From assembly GCA_027062125.1 (NCBI GenBank), contig JAMOTW010000107.1:1-6644 (forward strand): a stretch of DNA of 6,644 nt. Direction: 5' to 3'. The notes under the pieces were generated by a model. That model was not told the origin of the DNA, searched no databases, and saw only the letters and a list, made by a program, of their open reading frames with translations. Source of the DNA: Thermococcus sp. Its GTDB lineage: Archaea; Methanobacteriota_B; Thermococci; Thermococcales; Thermococcaceae. Shown here piece by piece: positions 1-5,082 of this stretch. The stretch's first letter is position 1. Every line of letters starts with the position of its first letter. A program made the position numbers and the translations under genes.

Positions 1-449
1 GCGCCGGAGTCATGGCCAGTGATGCCGTTGCCAAGTTCGGTCTCAGGATGGCCGAGCTGAGCGAGGAGACGATAAAGTTCCTTAAGGAAAACTTCCCGCC
101 GCACGCGGTGGCAGGAAACCCGACCGACGTCGTTGGAGATACCGACGCCGAGCGCTACAGGGTAGCTATAGAGGGCTTCGTGAACGACTCGAACGTTGAC
201 GCAATACTCGTCATAGTGCTCTTCCAGGTCCCGCTCCTCGAGGAGGAGAAAATAATCGACATCCTCGCGGAGTACCAGAAGAAGAGCGACAAGCCCATCA
301 TCGCCGTCGCGATGGGCGGTAGGAAGACCGACCACTACGCCAGAATCCTCGAGGACAAGGGAGTTCCCGTCTACCCGACCCCTGAGAGGGGCGTTAGGGC
401 CATGGCGGGCCTTGTAAAATACGCCGAATACCTGAGGAGGGGGGCCTGA
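1..449 (+). CDS. acdA: ADP-forming acetyl/acyl-CoA synthetase alpha subunit, C-terminal part (partial at window start)
   Basis: This is the 3' third of an alpha subunit of ADP-forming acyl-CoA synthetase (NDP-forming acyl-CoA synthetase family). The reading frame is open from position 3, and the ATG at 12 is internal because the codons before it (A-G-V) continue the family motif GVMASDA of the succinyl-CoA-ligase-like flavodoxin domain. About 149 residues are visible. The N-terminal CoA-binding domain and the phosphohistidine of the first ligase domain lie outside the window. The visible part holds the alternating beta/alpha pattern ending in AVAMGGRKTDHYARILEDKG and a VPVYPTPERGVRAMAGL segment typical of the subunit's end. 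The known reaction is acyl-CoA + ADP + Pi to acid + CoA + ATP in the cytoplasm, in complex with the beta subunit. The beta gene follows after 24 nt, so the two are probably co-transcribed. Family assignment is firm. Which isoenzyme this is (acetate, branched-chain or aryl acid preference) cannot be read from this fragment. Confidence 0.9.
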   Translation, partial: AGVMASDAVAKFGLRMAELSEETIKFLKENFPPHAVAGNPTDVVGDTDAERYRVAIEGFVNDSNVDAILVIVLFQVPLLEEEKIIDILAEYQKKSDKPIIAVAMGGRKTDHYARILEDKGVPVYPTPERGVRAMAGLVKYAEYLRRGA

Positions 450-461
450 CCCCCAATTTTT

Positions 462-470
462 GGTGGTGGT
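462..470 (+). promoter_or_regulatory. Ribosome binding site of the beta subunit gene
   Basis: GGTGGTGGT ends 3 nt before the ATG at 474, and its first GGTG sits 8 nt upstream. It is the only clear anti-Shine-Dalgarno match in the 24-nt gap after the alpha gene. No TATA-like box is visible in this gap, so translation of beta from a shared alpha-beta mRNA is the simplest reading. Confidence 0.6.
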
Positions 471-473
471 ACC

Positions 474-1235
474 ATGAAGGAGGAAGCCCTCAAAGTTATT
501 AAGGAAGTCCTTGCCTCTGGAAGGACTGCCCTCGTTGAGTACGAGGCCAAGCAGGTTCTCAAAGCCTACGGCCTCCCGGTTCCGGAGGAAAAGCTCGCAA
601 AGACCCTTGACGAGGCACTCAAGTACGCCGAGGAGATTGGCTACCCGGTTGCCATGAAGCTCATGTCACCGCAGATTCTCCACAAGAGCGACGCAAAAGT
701 CGTACTTCTCAACATCAAGACCCCCGAGGAGCTTAAGGAGAAGTGGGAAGTCATCCACGAGAACGCGCGCAAATACCGCCCGGACGCTGAAATCCTGGGC
801 GTTCTCATTGCCCCGATGCTGGAGGTCGGAAGGGAGATCATCATAGGCGTCACCGAAGACCCGCAGTTCGGCCACGCCCTTATGTTCGGCCTCGGCGGAA
901 TCTTCGTCGAGGTTCTCAAGGACGTCACCTTCAGGATAATCCCGATAACCGAGCGCGACGCCAGGAAGATGATAAGGGAGATAAAGAGCTACCCGATTTT
1001 AGCCGGGGCGCGCGGTGAGGAGCCGGCCGACATAGAGGCCATCGTCCAGCTCCTGCTCAAGGTCAGCGAGCTCGTCGACGACCTCAGGGACTACATCAAG
1101 GAGATGGACCTCAACCCCGTCTTCGTCTACAACGAAGGGGAGGGCGCGGTGGTCGTTGACGCCAGGATAATCGTTAAGGAGCCGGAGGAGAAGGAAGAGG
1201 TAATAAGCGCCGACTACAGGGAGAGGTGCGCCTGA
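474..1235 (+). CDS. acdB: ADP-forming acetyl/acyl-CoA synthetase beta subunit (ATP-grasp)
   Basis: A 253-residue beta subunit of ADP-forming acyl-CoA synthetase (ATP-grasp_5 type). It carries out the phosphotransfer to ADP after the alpha subunit has made the acyl/phospho intermediate. The ATP-grasp fold is recognisable along the chain: an N-terminal segment LVEYEAKQVLKAYGLPVPEE (residues about 20-39), then PVAMKLMSPQILHKSDAKVV, whose His70 corresponds to the phosphorylated His71 described for the Pyrococcus furiosus beta subunit. Next comes the glycine-rich FGLGGIFVEVLKDV (about 138-151), and finally DLNPVFVYNEG near the C-terminus, typical of metal/nucleotide binding. The ATG at 474 follows a strong GGTGGTGGT. 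Length is slightly above the roughly 232-238 residues I associate with Pyrococcus homologues; the excess is a charged C-terminal tail after residue 238. It meets the MFS gene convergently with only 15 nt between the stops. Family is firm; isoenzyme is open. Confidence 0.93.
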   Translation: MKEEALKVIKEVLASGRTALVEYEAKQVLKAYGLPVPEEKLAKTLDEALKYAEEIGYPVAMKLMSPQILHKSDAKVVLLNIKTPEELKEKWEVIHENARKYRPDAEILGVLIAPMLEVGREIIIGVTEDPQFGHALMFGLGGIFVEVLKDVTFRIIPITERDARKMIREIKSYPILAGARGEEPADIEAIVQLLLKVSELVDDLRDYIKEMDLNPVFVYNEGEGAVVVDARIIVKEPEEKEEVISADYRERCA

Positions 1236-1248
1236 TTTCCTTTTCTCC
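1236..1248 (+). terminator. Pyrimidine/T-rich terminator after the alpha-beta operon
   Basis: Directly after the TGA at 1233-1235 comes TTTCCTTTTCTCC. Archaeal intrinsic termination depends mainly on T-rich runs in the non-template strand and needs no hairpin, so this is a plausible 3' end for the alpha-beta mRNA before the convergent MFS gene. The run is interrupted by C, so efficiency is uncertain. The opposite strand is purine-rich here, so MFS transcripts probably run on, antisense to the beta gene. Confidence 0.4.
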
Positions 1249-1250
1249 AT

Positions 1251-2366
1251 TCAATTTGTTACCCTCTCTTCGATTTCACGGATTCTCACAAGGAAGAGGC
1301 CCAGCGCGGCGATTCCGAATATTCCTACGGCGAGGAATCCGGTTTTAAGCCCCAGAAAGCCTATGATAACCGGTCCTGCGGCCTGGCCTACGTCCTTTAC
1401 GCTCTCGAGGAACCCGAGGGCCGTTCCGCGGAGCCTCGAGATTTCAGTTGCGAGCGGCTTGGTGGAAGCCTCACTCACCGACGCGCCGACCGAGAAGAGT
1501 ATCGCCCCAGCGATTACCGCCGGGAGCGAGCTTGAGAAGGCGAAGACGAAAGCAGCAAAGCCCACCATGCTCATTCCGATTATTATCGGCTTCGTCCTTC
1601 CAATCCTGTCGCCCAGATAGCCCGCGTAGGGCTTCACTACGGCCATTATCGAGATTTCAATCGTGAGGATTAGGCCCGAGAGCCACGCCTTGTCCTGAAG
1701 GTAGTAGAAGAGGGGCAGGAAGGTCTCTATACCCTGGTAGACCATGTAGACGGCGGCGTCGAGGAGGCCTATGGTGAACAGCTCGCCGCTGAACGTGAAC
1801 TCGAACTTCTTGAGCTCCCTCCCCGTGTCAGGGAACCGGAATGAGAGCAGGAAGACAACCAGACCGGTCAGGGAGCAGAGGACGAAGACCACTGAGAATC
1901 CCAGGAAGTAGATTATACTCCCGGCCAGAACCGGGGCGAGGGCCCTCCCGACCAGCGTTGCCGAGCTTAAAAAGCCCATGAAGGTGCCCCTCCTGTCAGG
2001 GTAGAGGTCGCTCACGAGGGCGAAGGAAACGGGGACGAATATCGCCGTCGCCACGCCGTAGTAGACCCTCACGAGGGCGAGTGTGAGGGCGTCGCTCGCG
2101 AGGAAGTAGAGGAGGGGTGCGCTGAGGAAAACGAAGCCGCCCGCAATGAGGAGCTTCCGCCTGCCGTAGACGTCGCTGAGAACTCCGGAGGCGAAGTTCA
2201 TGATGATTCCCGTCACCGTCGAGGCGGCAGCTACGAGCCCGATGTCGCTTCTGCTCAGTCCGAGGCTCTCGGCGTAGAGGGGAAGTGTTGGCGACTTGCT
2301 CATCGTCGAGCCGAGGATGGCGAAGAAACCGGCGAGGAGAATGAGGTGGAGGCCCTTACTCCGCAT
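1251..2366 (-). CDS. Major facilitator superfamily transporter, 12 TM
   Basis: An MFS permease of 371 residues from the ATG at 2366 (373 if the TTG at 2372 is used). Hydrophobicity suggests twelve membrane segments in two halves, separated by a charged loop (PDTGRELKKFEF, about residues 179-190). The MFS motif A occurs twice, as expected from the internal duplication: GVLSDVYGRRKLL after TM2 (about 61-73) and GYLGDRIGRTKPI after TM8 (about 249-261). A GRALAPVLAG stretch in TM5 resembles the antiporter-type motif C region, hinting at drug/metabolite efflux by proton exchange, but the substrate cannot be inferred. I prefer the ATG because a GGAG lies 9 nt upstream of it, against only 3 nt upstream of the TTG. 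Either start overlaps the end of the 118-aa membrane-protein gene (11 or 17 nt), so the two are translated from one mRNA. Confidence 0.88.
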   Translation of the reverse strand: MRSKGLHLILLAGFFAILGSTMSKSPTLPLYAESLGLSRSDIGLVAAASTVTGIIMNFASGVLSDVYGRRKLLIAGGFVFLSAPLLYFLASDALTLALVRVYYGVATAIFVPVSFALVSDLYPDRRGTFMGFLSSATLVGRALAPVLAGSIIYFLGFSVVFVLCSLTGLVVFLLSFRFPDTGRELKKFEFTFSGELFTIGLLDAAVYMVYQGIETFLPLFYYLQDKAWLSGLILTIEISIMAVVKPYAGYLGDRIGRTKPIIIGMSMVGFAAFVFAFSSSLPAVIAGAILFSVGASVSEASTKPLATEISRLRGTALGFLESVKDVGQAAGPVIIGFLGLKTGFLAVGIFGIAALGLFLVRIREIEERVTN

Positions 2367-2712
2367 CCTCAATGTCTCCAGGCTCCTCTCCCTTCTCCGC
2401 CTTCTTCTCCTCCCTGTAAACCGCTTGGATGTAGCCGAGGATGTTGTGGAGGATGAGGAAGCTTATGGCCGCGTCGACCGCAGAGTAGAGGTTCCCGGCT
2501 ATGAGGAAGAGCAGGCCGAAGAAGAACTCTATTCCCGCGTAGATGAGGGCCACCTTGATGGCGGTTCTGTTCTCCTGACCGACGCCGTAAGCCAGGAGGA
2601 GGCTGAAGAGGGCGAAGGCGAGGTAGACGAGCGAACCCCAAGCGTAGGCGTAGTAGAGGAGCAGAACACCGTTGATAGAAAGGAGGAGAGTGGCGAGGCC
2701 CAGTCTCTTCAT
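2356..2712 (-). CDS. Small membrane protein of unknown function, 4 TM
   Basis: A 118-residue protein I do not recognise. Four hydrophobic segments are visible (about residues 5-22, 26-44, 52-72 and 77-97), followed by a strongly charged tail (REEKKAEKGEEPGDIEDAE) that is probably cytoplasmic. There are no cysteines and no obvious catalytic or metal-binding motif. The ATG at 2712-2710 overlaps by ATGA with the TGA of the PLP-enzyme remnant just upstream, and its 3' end overlaps the start of the MFS gene. This stop/start coupling on both sides suggests it evolved inside one operon with those two genes, perhaps as an accessory partner of the transporter. No separate TATA box is evident immediately upstream; transcription probably comes from the short ThiI gene's promoter at about 3500. 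The gene itself is well supported; function is unknown. Confidence 0.8.
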   Translation of the reverse strand: MKRLGLATLLLSINGVLLLYYAYAWGSLVYLAFALFSLLLAYGVGQENRTAIKVALIYAGIEFFFGLLFLIAGNLYSAVDAAISFLILHNILGYIQAVYREEKKAEKGEEPGDIEDAE

Positions 2713-2867
2713 GTCATCCCCAGATAGCTCTCAAAGACCTCCACGTATTTAAACCCATCGTCCGGGAAGATGAGGACGCAAGTTCTATCGCCGGGTTCCT
2801 CGGCGCTCTTCTCATAGGCTCCGAAAACGGGTGGGAGGGAGCCCTGGGAACTTCCCAAAACGAACAG
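2709..2867 (-). pseudogene. C-terminal remnant of a fold-type-II PLP enzyme (cysteine-synthase-like)
   Basis: An open stretch of 52 codons plus TGA lies between an in-frame TAA (2870-2868) and the membrane-protein start. It has no ATG near its beginning and no room for a full gene, because the short ThiI gene ends at 2888. Its translation reads like the end of a cysteine synthase / threonine-synthase-superfamily enzyme: LGSSQGSLPP resembles the GxSSGA phosphate-binding loop, then GAYEKSAEE, a beta-strand TCVLIFPDDGFKYVEVFE matching the 'vvvifPD.G.kYl' ending of that superfamily, and a short tail. Codon use looks normal, and the stop still forms ATGA with the next gene, so decay is recent or only the 5' part was lost. 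It could instead be a small functional ORF using TTG at 2858-2856. Missing are the PLP lysine domain and about 250 residues. The assignment rests on motif recall, not a search. Confidence 0.6.
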
Positions 2868-2887
2868 TTATGGGCAGAATTGGGTAA

Positions 2888-3478
2888 TCAAAGAACGCCT
2901 TCCCTCACGAGCCTCTCCTTTATCCTCTCGAACTCACCGAGGGAGCCCCTCACTACAGGATACCTCGGCACGAAGGGGCACGGCTCCTCAGGCTCAATGC
3001 TTATCTCGAACGTTCCTATTTCCTTGGCGATTCTGACTATCTCCTCCTTGTCAAGGCCTATGAGCGGCCTCAGAATCGGAAGGTCGCTCGCGGTGCTTAT
3101 GATGAGCAGGTTGTCGAGGGTCTGGCTCGCCACCTGGCCGAGGCTGTCGCCGGTGATTATCGCCTTTGCCCCAATCCGATGCCCTATCCGACAGGCCTTC
3201 CTCAGCATCGTCCACTTGCAGAAGAGGCACGTCCACTTCCCCTTTCCAATCTCGGCCAGCTTCGAGAAAACCGGCGCCCCTTCATCGTAGGCATCTATTA
3301 TAACCGGCTCGTTCAGCTTCCCATACCTTCCGAGAACCTCGCAGAGCTCAAAAACCTTGGACTCCTTCGTGCCGCTCTGCCTGAAGTGAACCGGAGTCAC
3401 TTCAAGGCCCCTTCTAAGCATGAGGTAGACCGCCACCGGCGAGTCGATGCCCGAGCTTAGGAGCGCTACTGCTTTCAT
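2888..3478 (-). CDS. Short ThiI-like PP-loop sulfurtransferase (stand-alone AANH domain)
   Basis: A 196-residue protein corresponding only to the C-terminal ATP-pyrophosphatase (PP-loop) domain of ThiI. The N-terminal ferredoxin-like and THUMP tRNA-binding domains are absent. Motifs in order: PP-loop LLSSGIDSPVA (residues 6-16, the first Gly of SGGxDS replaced by Ser), CLFC (84-87), GDSLGQVASQTLDN (110-123, the ThiI signature), RPLIGLDKEEIV (137-148) and EEPCPFVPRYPVVRGS (164-179). Cys84, Cys87 and Cys167 fit the three-cysteine set I associate with cluster-binding archaeal ThiI. Expected chemistry is ATP activation of a uridine or other substrate followed by sulfur transfer, but without THUMP it needs another way to bind RNA, or a different substrate. 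The start is the ATG at 3478; there is no ribosome binding site, and a TATA box about 24 nt upstream implies a leaderless mRNA. It is a diverged paralogue of the full-length ThiI at 5092-6237. General PP-loop relatives such as QueC are less likely given the ThiI signature. Confidence 0.85.
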   Translation of the reverse strand: MKAVALLSSGIDSPVAVYLMLRRGLEVTPVHFRQSGTKESKVFELCEVLGRYGKLNEPVIIDAYDEGAPVFSKLAEIGKGKWTCLFCKWTMLRKACRIGHRIGAKAIITGDSLGQVASQTLDNLLIISTASDLPILRPLIGLDKEEIVRIAKEIGTFEISIEPEEPCPFVPRYPVVRGSLGEFERIKERLVREGVL

Positions 3479-3497
3479 GGTTGATGAAAGCGGGGGA

Positions 3498-3513
3498 GAA
3501 TATATGAAGCTTT
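3498..3513 (-). promoter_or_regulatory. BRE/TATA promoter of the short ThiI-like gene (leaderless)
   Basis: On the - strand GGAAAGCTT is followed by CATATATTC (3506-3498). The TATA centre near 3502 predicts initiation at about 3475-3478, which is the ATG itself (3478). With no GGTG-type site between the box and the ATG, this mRNA is probably leaderless. The promoter probably also serves the PLP-enzyme remnant, the 118-aa membrane protein and the MFS transporter downstream. Confidence 0.55.
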
Positions 3514-3532
3514 CCTCAACTTAAGGTTGAGG
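3514..3532. repeat. 19-nt inverted repeat at the end of the MNT gene
   Basis: CCTCAAC - TTAAG - GTTGAGG is a perfect 7-bp inverted repeat with a 5-nt centre. It covers the last codons and TAA of the nucleotidyltransferase gene and sits immediately upstream of the BRE/TATA of the short ThiI-like gene. It could be an RNA hairpin ending the HEPN/MNT transcript or an operator for the next promoter. The strand downstream is not T-rich, which argues against a simple terminator. Confidence 0.5.
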
Positions 3533-4171
3533 CCTCACGATGCCCTCCTCAATCCTCCAGTCTTTTGACTCGTAGAGAGTTCCGAACATCAGATAGAGTT
3601 CATAAGGCACCTTCCACATTTTCAGAAACTCTTTGAATCTGTAAGTGGCCTCCACGGGAAGAAGAACGACCCATGGGGCAAGGTAGCGTCCCTCCAAGTC
3701 TCTCAACACTCCGGTTTTCCCGTCCCTGCCCCGGAGTGCGAAGCTGAACTTGTTCTTCTCGTTTTTTGTCATTCCCCTGATATCGAGAATGAACAGCGCA
3801 TATCCCTCTCCGTTCATCAGCTCATGAAGGGGACGCCTCCTGATAAGTGAATAGCCGGTGATAACCAGCCCTGGAACGGCGAGGTAGTTTGGGTCCCACA
3901 TCTGCTCGAGGTTCATCGCCTTAACGTCCAGTCTTTCATGCGGGAACCCCATGTCAATCAGCATCTCCTTGAACTCGAAGGCAAGCTCAAACCTCTCCGA
4001 CTCATCTGCTCCTGTGAGAAGTACCATGAAGTCGAAATCGTTTGGGGCTTCTTTCCCCTGGGTCACAGAGCCATAGAGAACCACGTCAAAGACCCCCTCG
4101 TGCTCCCTCCTGAATTCCTCCGCGACATGTTCAAGTTCACTTAATTCTATCGGTAAGTTTGAGAACCTCAT
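3521..4171 (-). CDS. MNT-type nucleotidyltransferase, partner of the HEPN gene
   Basis: A 216-residue minimal nucleotidyltransferase-like protein. The catalytic pattern is clear: LYGSVTQGKEAPNDFDFMVL (residues 32-51) gives G34-S35, then nine residues, then D45-x-D47, the metal-binding carboxylates of the DNA polymerase beta superfamily. D82 in RLDVKAMN is a plausible third carboxylate. The C-terminal part (about 130-216, with RGRDGKTGVLRDLEGRYLAP and a PVEATYRFKEFLKMW segment) extends beyond a minimal MNT domain; I do not recognise it. The ATG at 4171 lies inside the upstream HEPN gene (35-nt overlap), and no better in-frame start is nearby. MNT proteins next to HEPN proteins act in bacteria as antitoxins that AMPylate the HEPN toxin (HepT/MntA, type VII), so an antitoxin role is plausible but not shown. 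G+C is lower than in neighbours (45-50% in two lines counted by hand). Confidence 0.82.
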   Translation of the reverse strand: MRFSNLPIELSELEHVAEEFRREHEGVFDVVLYGSVTQGKEAPNDFDFMVLLTGADESERFELAFEFKEMLIDMGFPHERLDVKAMNLEQMWDPNYLAVPGLVITGYSLIRRRPLHELMNGEGYALFILDIRGMTKNEKNKFSFALRGRDGKTGVLRDLEGRYLAPWVVLLPVEATYRFKEFLKMWKVPYELYLMFGTLYESKDWRIEEGIVRPQP

Positions 4172-4481
4172 TCCTCAACGCCCCCACCTCGTCCTTCGTG
4201 AGTCTCCTCTCGTATGCATCCCTGTAGAAATCAAAGAACTTACTGACGATACGGTACAGATCACGGTAGTGAAGCCTTAAAATCGCGAATCGCTCACTGT
4301 GATTCTTGGGTTCCAGATTCAAATCCCGCTTGATAATGTAGTCGCATATCCCAACGAGAGCCTTGAAATACAGTATTGACGCGGAGTTATACCTACCCTT
4401 CTTGAAAGCGTCCTCTCCAGTTTCTATGTACTCCCAGATGTTCTCCCTCAGGTCATCAAGGTTCACAGGCACGTCCTTCAC
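4137..4481 (-). CDS. HEPN domain protein, partner of the MNT nucleotidyltransferase
   Basis: A 114-residue, probably all-helical protein of the HEPN superfamily. Features include an N-terminal helix, the segment GRYNSASILYFKALVGICDYIIKR (residues 29-52) typical of archaeal HEPN helices, PKNHSERFAILRLHYRDLY (58-76), and DFYRDAYERRLTKDEV (84-99), where the YRDaY element recalls the conserved C-terminal Arg/Tyr region. The RNase motif of toxic HEPNs (R-x4-6-H) is not clearly in its usual place; R64-x6-H71 is the only candidate, so nuclease activity is uncertain. The start is GTG at 4481. An in-frame TGA upstream and the absence of an upstream ATG exclude a longer protein, and no good ribosome binding site is seen, so the mRNA may be nearly leaderless. 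It overlaps the MNT gene by 35 nt. Roughly 44% G+C over 4201-4380 (hand count) against mid-50s in neighbours suggests acquired DNA. Together the pair resembles a toxin/antitoxin module. Confidence 0.78.
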   Translation of the reverse strand: MKDVPVNLDDLRENIWEYIETGEDAFKKGRYNSASILYFKALVGICDYIIKRDLNLEPKNHSERFAILRLHYRDLYRIVSKFFDFYRDAYERRLTKDEVGALRNEVLKLTDRIK

Positions 4482-4483
4482 CG

Positions 4484-4499
4484 TGTAGTCATTCCTACA
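4484..4499. promoter_or_regulatory. Palindromic site 2 (putative operator) at the HEPN transcription start
   Basis: On the - strand this reads TGTAGGAATGACTACA, matching 14 of 16 positions of the perfect palindrome at 4523-4538. It lies 3 nt upstream of the GTG start and covers the initiation point predicted from the TATA box (about 4485), where a bound protein would block polymerase loading. Centre-to-centre distance to the other site is 39 bp. The binding protein is unknown. Confidence 0.6.
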
Positions 4500-4506
4500 G
4501 CATCAT

Positions 4507-4520
4507 AATATTTAAAGTTT
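4507..4520 (-). promoter_or_regulatory. BRE/TATA promoter of the HEPN/MNT operon
   Basis: On the - strand an A-rich BRE-like run (AAAAC) precedes TTTAAATATT (4516-4507). A TATA centre near 4511-4512 predicts initiation at about 4485, a few nt before the GTG at 4481. The box is bracketed by the two related palindromes, and the BRE abuts the edge of the upstream one. Confidence 0.6.
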
Positions 4521-4540
4521 TTTGTAGGAATTCCTACAAA
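4521..4540. repeat. 20-bp perfect palindrome (putative operator site 1)
   Basis: TTTGTAGGAATTCCTACAAA is a perfect 20-bp palindrome centred between 4530 and 4531. It contains the TAG stop codon of the DUF998 gene (4536-4534) and abuts the BRE of the HEPN/MNT promoter. A 16-bp near copy lies at 4484-4499 on the other side of the TATA box. The arrangement suggests a dimeric regulator. As RNA it could also fold into a short stem at the end of the upstream operon, but no T-run follows. Confidence 0.65.
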
Positions 4541-5082
4541 CCCCTGAGCTGGAGCAGGCCGATGTAGACGAACCACGCCAGTATTGTGACGGCTCCAACC
4601 AGCTCCGGAATCGCGAGCCCCTTGAAGACCCTTGCCTTAACGAGGTACAGCATGAAAAAGAACGTTAGAATGGCCAGTACTGCCCAGATGTAGCCCAGAT
4701 TAACCCCGTACCGGGTCAGCTTTATCCCAATCAGGGCGATGTCGGCCAGCGCGAGGACGTAGAAGAAAACAGCGGCTGGAGCGTGCGGCGCGTACTCCTC
4801 AGGAAAAACCCCCACGAGGAACAGGGAAACCATTGCGAGGGGCATTAGGTAGGACAGACCGTTTCTCAGAGCGCCGATGGCGGCTATGAAGCCGATGGCA
4901 GCGGAGACCATCAGGAAGCCGTTGAAGTAGTAGTTCACCGGGTTCCTTATGGAGCCCATGTCGCTGAGAGCGTTGTCCGTAAAGGAGAACCAGGGGTTCT
5001 TCCAGAGAACTACCGCCAATCCCCCCAGGAAAATGGCGGGGAGGAGGGCAGAGAGATAGGCGGGGAGCTTCCCGGATTCCAC
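4534..5082 (-). CDS. DUF998 family membrane protein, 6 TM
   Basis: A 182-residue integral membrane protein of the DUF998 family. Six hydrophobic segments are visible (about residues 8-27, 54-73, 77-94, 102-121, 129-148 and 159-178). Family-typical loops are present: DNALSDMGSIRNPVNYYFNG (36-55), which holds the S-D-x-G motif and the N..FN element, and VFPEEYAPHAPAAVFFY (92-108), with Pro and His conserved between TM3 and TM4. The biochemical role of DUF998 is unknown to me. The start is GTG at 5082: the ribosome binding site GAGGTGAG (5093-5086) overlaps the ThiI stop codon, giving a 9-nt gap and translational coupling. It is the last gene of the three-gene operon. Its stop codon lies inside the perfect palindrome preceding the HEPN promoter. 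Family assignment is good; function is open. Confidence 0.82.
   Translation of the reverse strand: MESGKLPAYLSALLPAIFLGGLAVVLWKNPWFSFTDNALSDMGSIRNPVNYYFNGFLMVSAAIGFIAAIGALRNGLSYLMPLAMVSLFLVGVFPEEYAPHAPAAVFFYVLALADIALIGIKLTRYGVNLGYIWAVLAILTFFFMLYLVKARVFKGLAIPELVGAVTILAWFVYIGLLQLRGL

Noticed and set aside
12..449. A complete 145-aa protein starting at ATG 12
   Set aside because: The frame is open to the window edge and the preceding codons continue the alpha-subunit motif, so the ATG is internal to a truncated view of a longer gene.
641..928. - strand open frames inside the acyl-CoA synthetase beta gene
   Set aside because: They are antisense shadows of a clearly conserved ATP-grasp protein, with no domain signal of their own.
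2296..2727. Long + strand open frame (143 codons) opposite the MFS and small membrane-protein genes
   Set aside because: Its translation is an Arg/Glu/Val-rich repeat-like shadow of the - strand genes; the - strand frames give clear membrane proteins with MFS motifs and coupled starts.
2868..2890. PLP-enzyme tail as a frameshifted continuation of a longer gene in this window
   Set aside because: The other frames upstream show no related protein sequence, and the short ThiI-like gene fills the space up to 2888.
3479..3520. C/D-box guide RNA suggested by TTGATGAA near 3480
   Set aside because: The C box lacks the leading purine, no CTGA D or D' box stands at a suitable distance, and the stretch is better explained as a promoter.
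3512..3534. SurR binding site upstream of the short ThiI-like gene
   Set aside because: Only AACn5GTT is present; the required GTTn3AAC core is missing on both sides.
4521..4540. Palindrome read as an intrinsic terminator of the DUF998 operon
   Set aside because: No T-run follows on the - strand, and the near-identical second copy at 4484-4499 on the other side of the TATA box fits operators better.
4484..4540. The two palindromes as terminal repeats of a small mobile element
   Set aside because: They enclose only a promoter of about 23 nt between them and no gene; no target-site duplication is visible around them.
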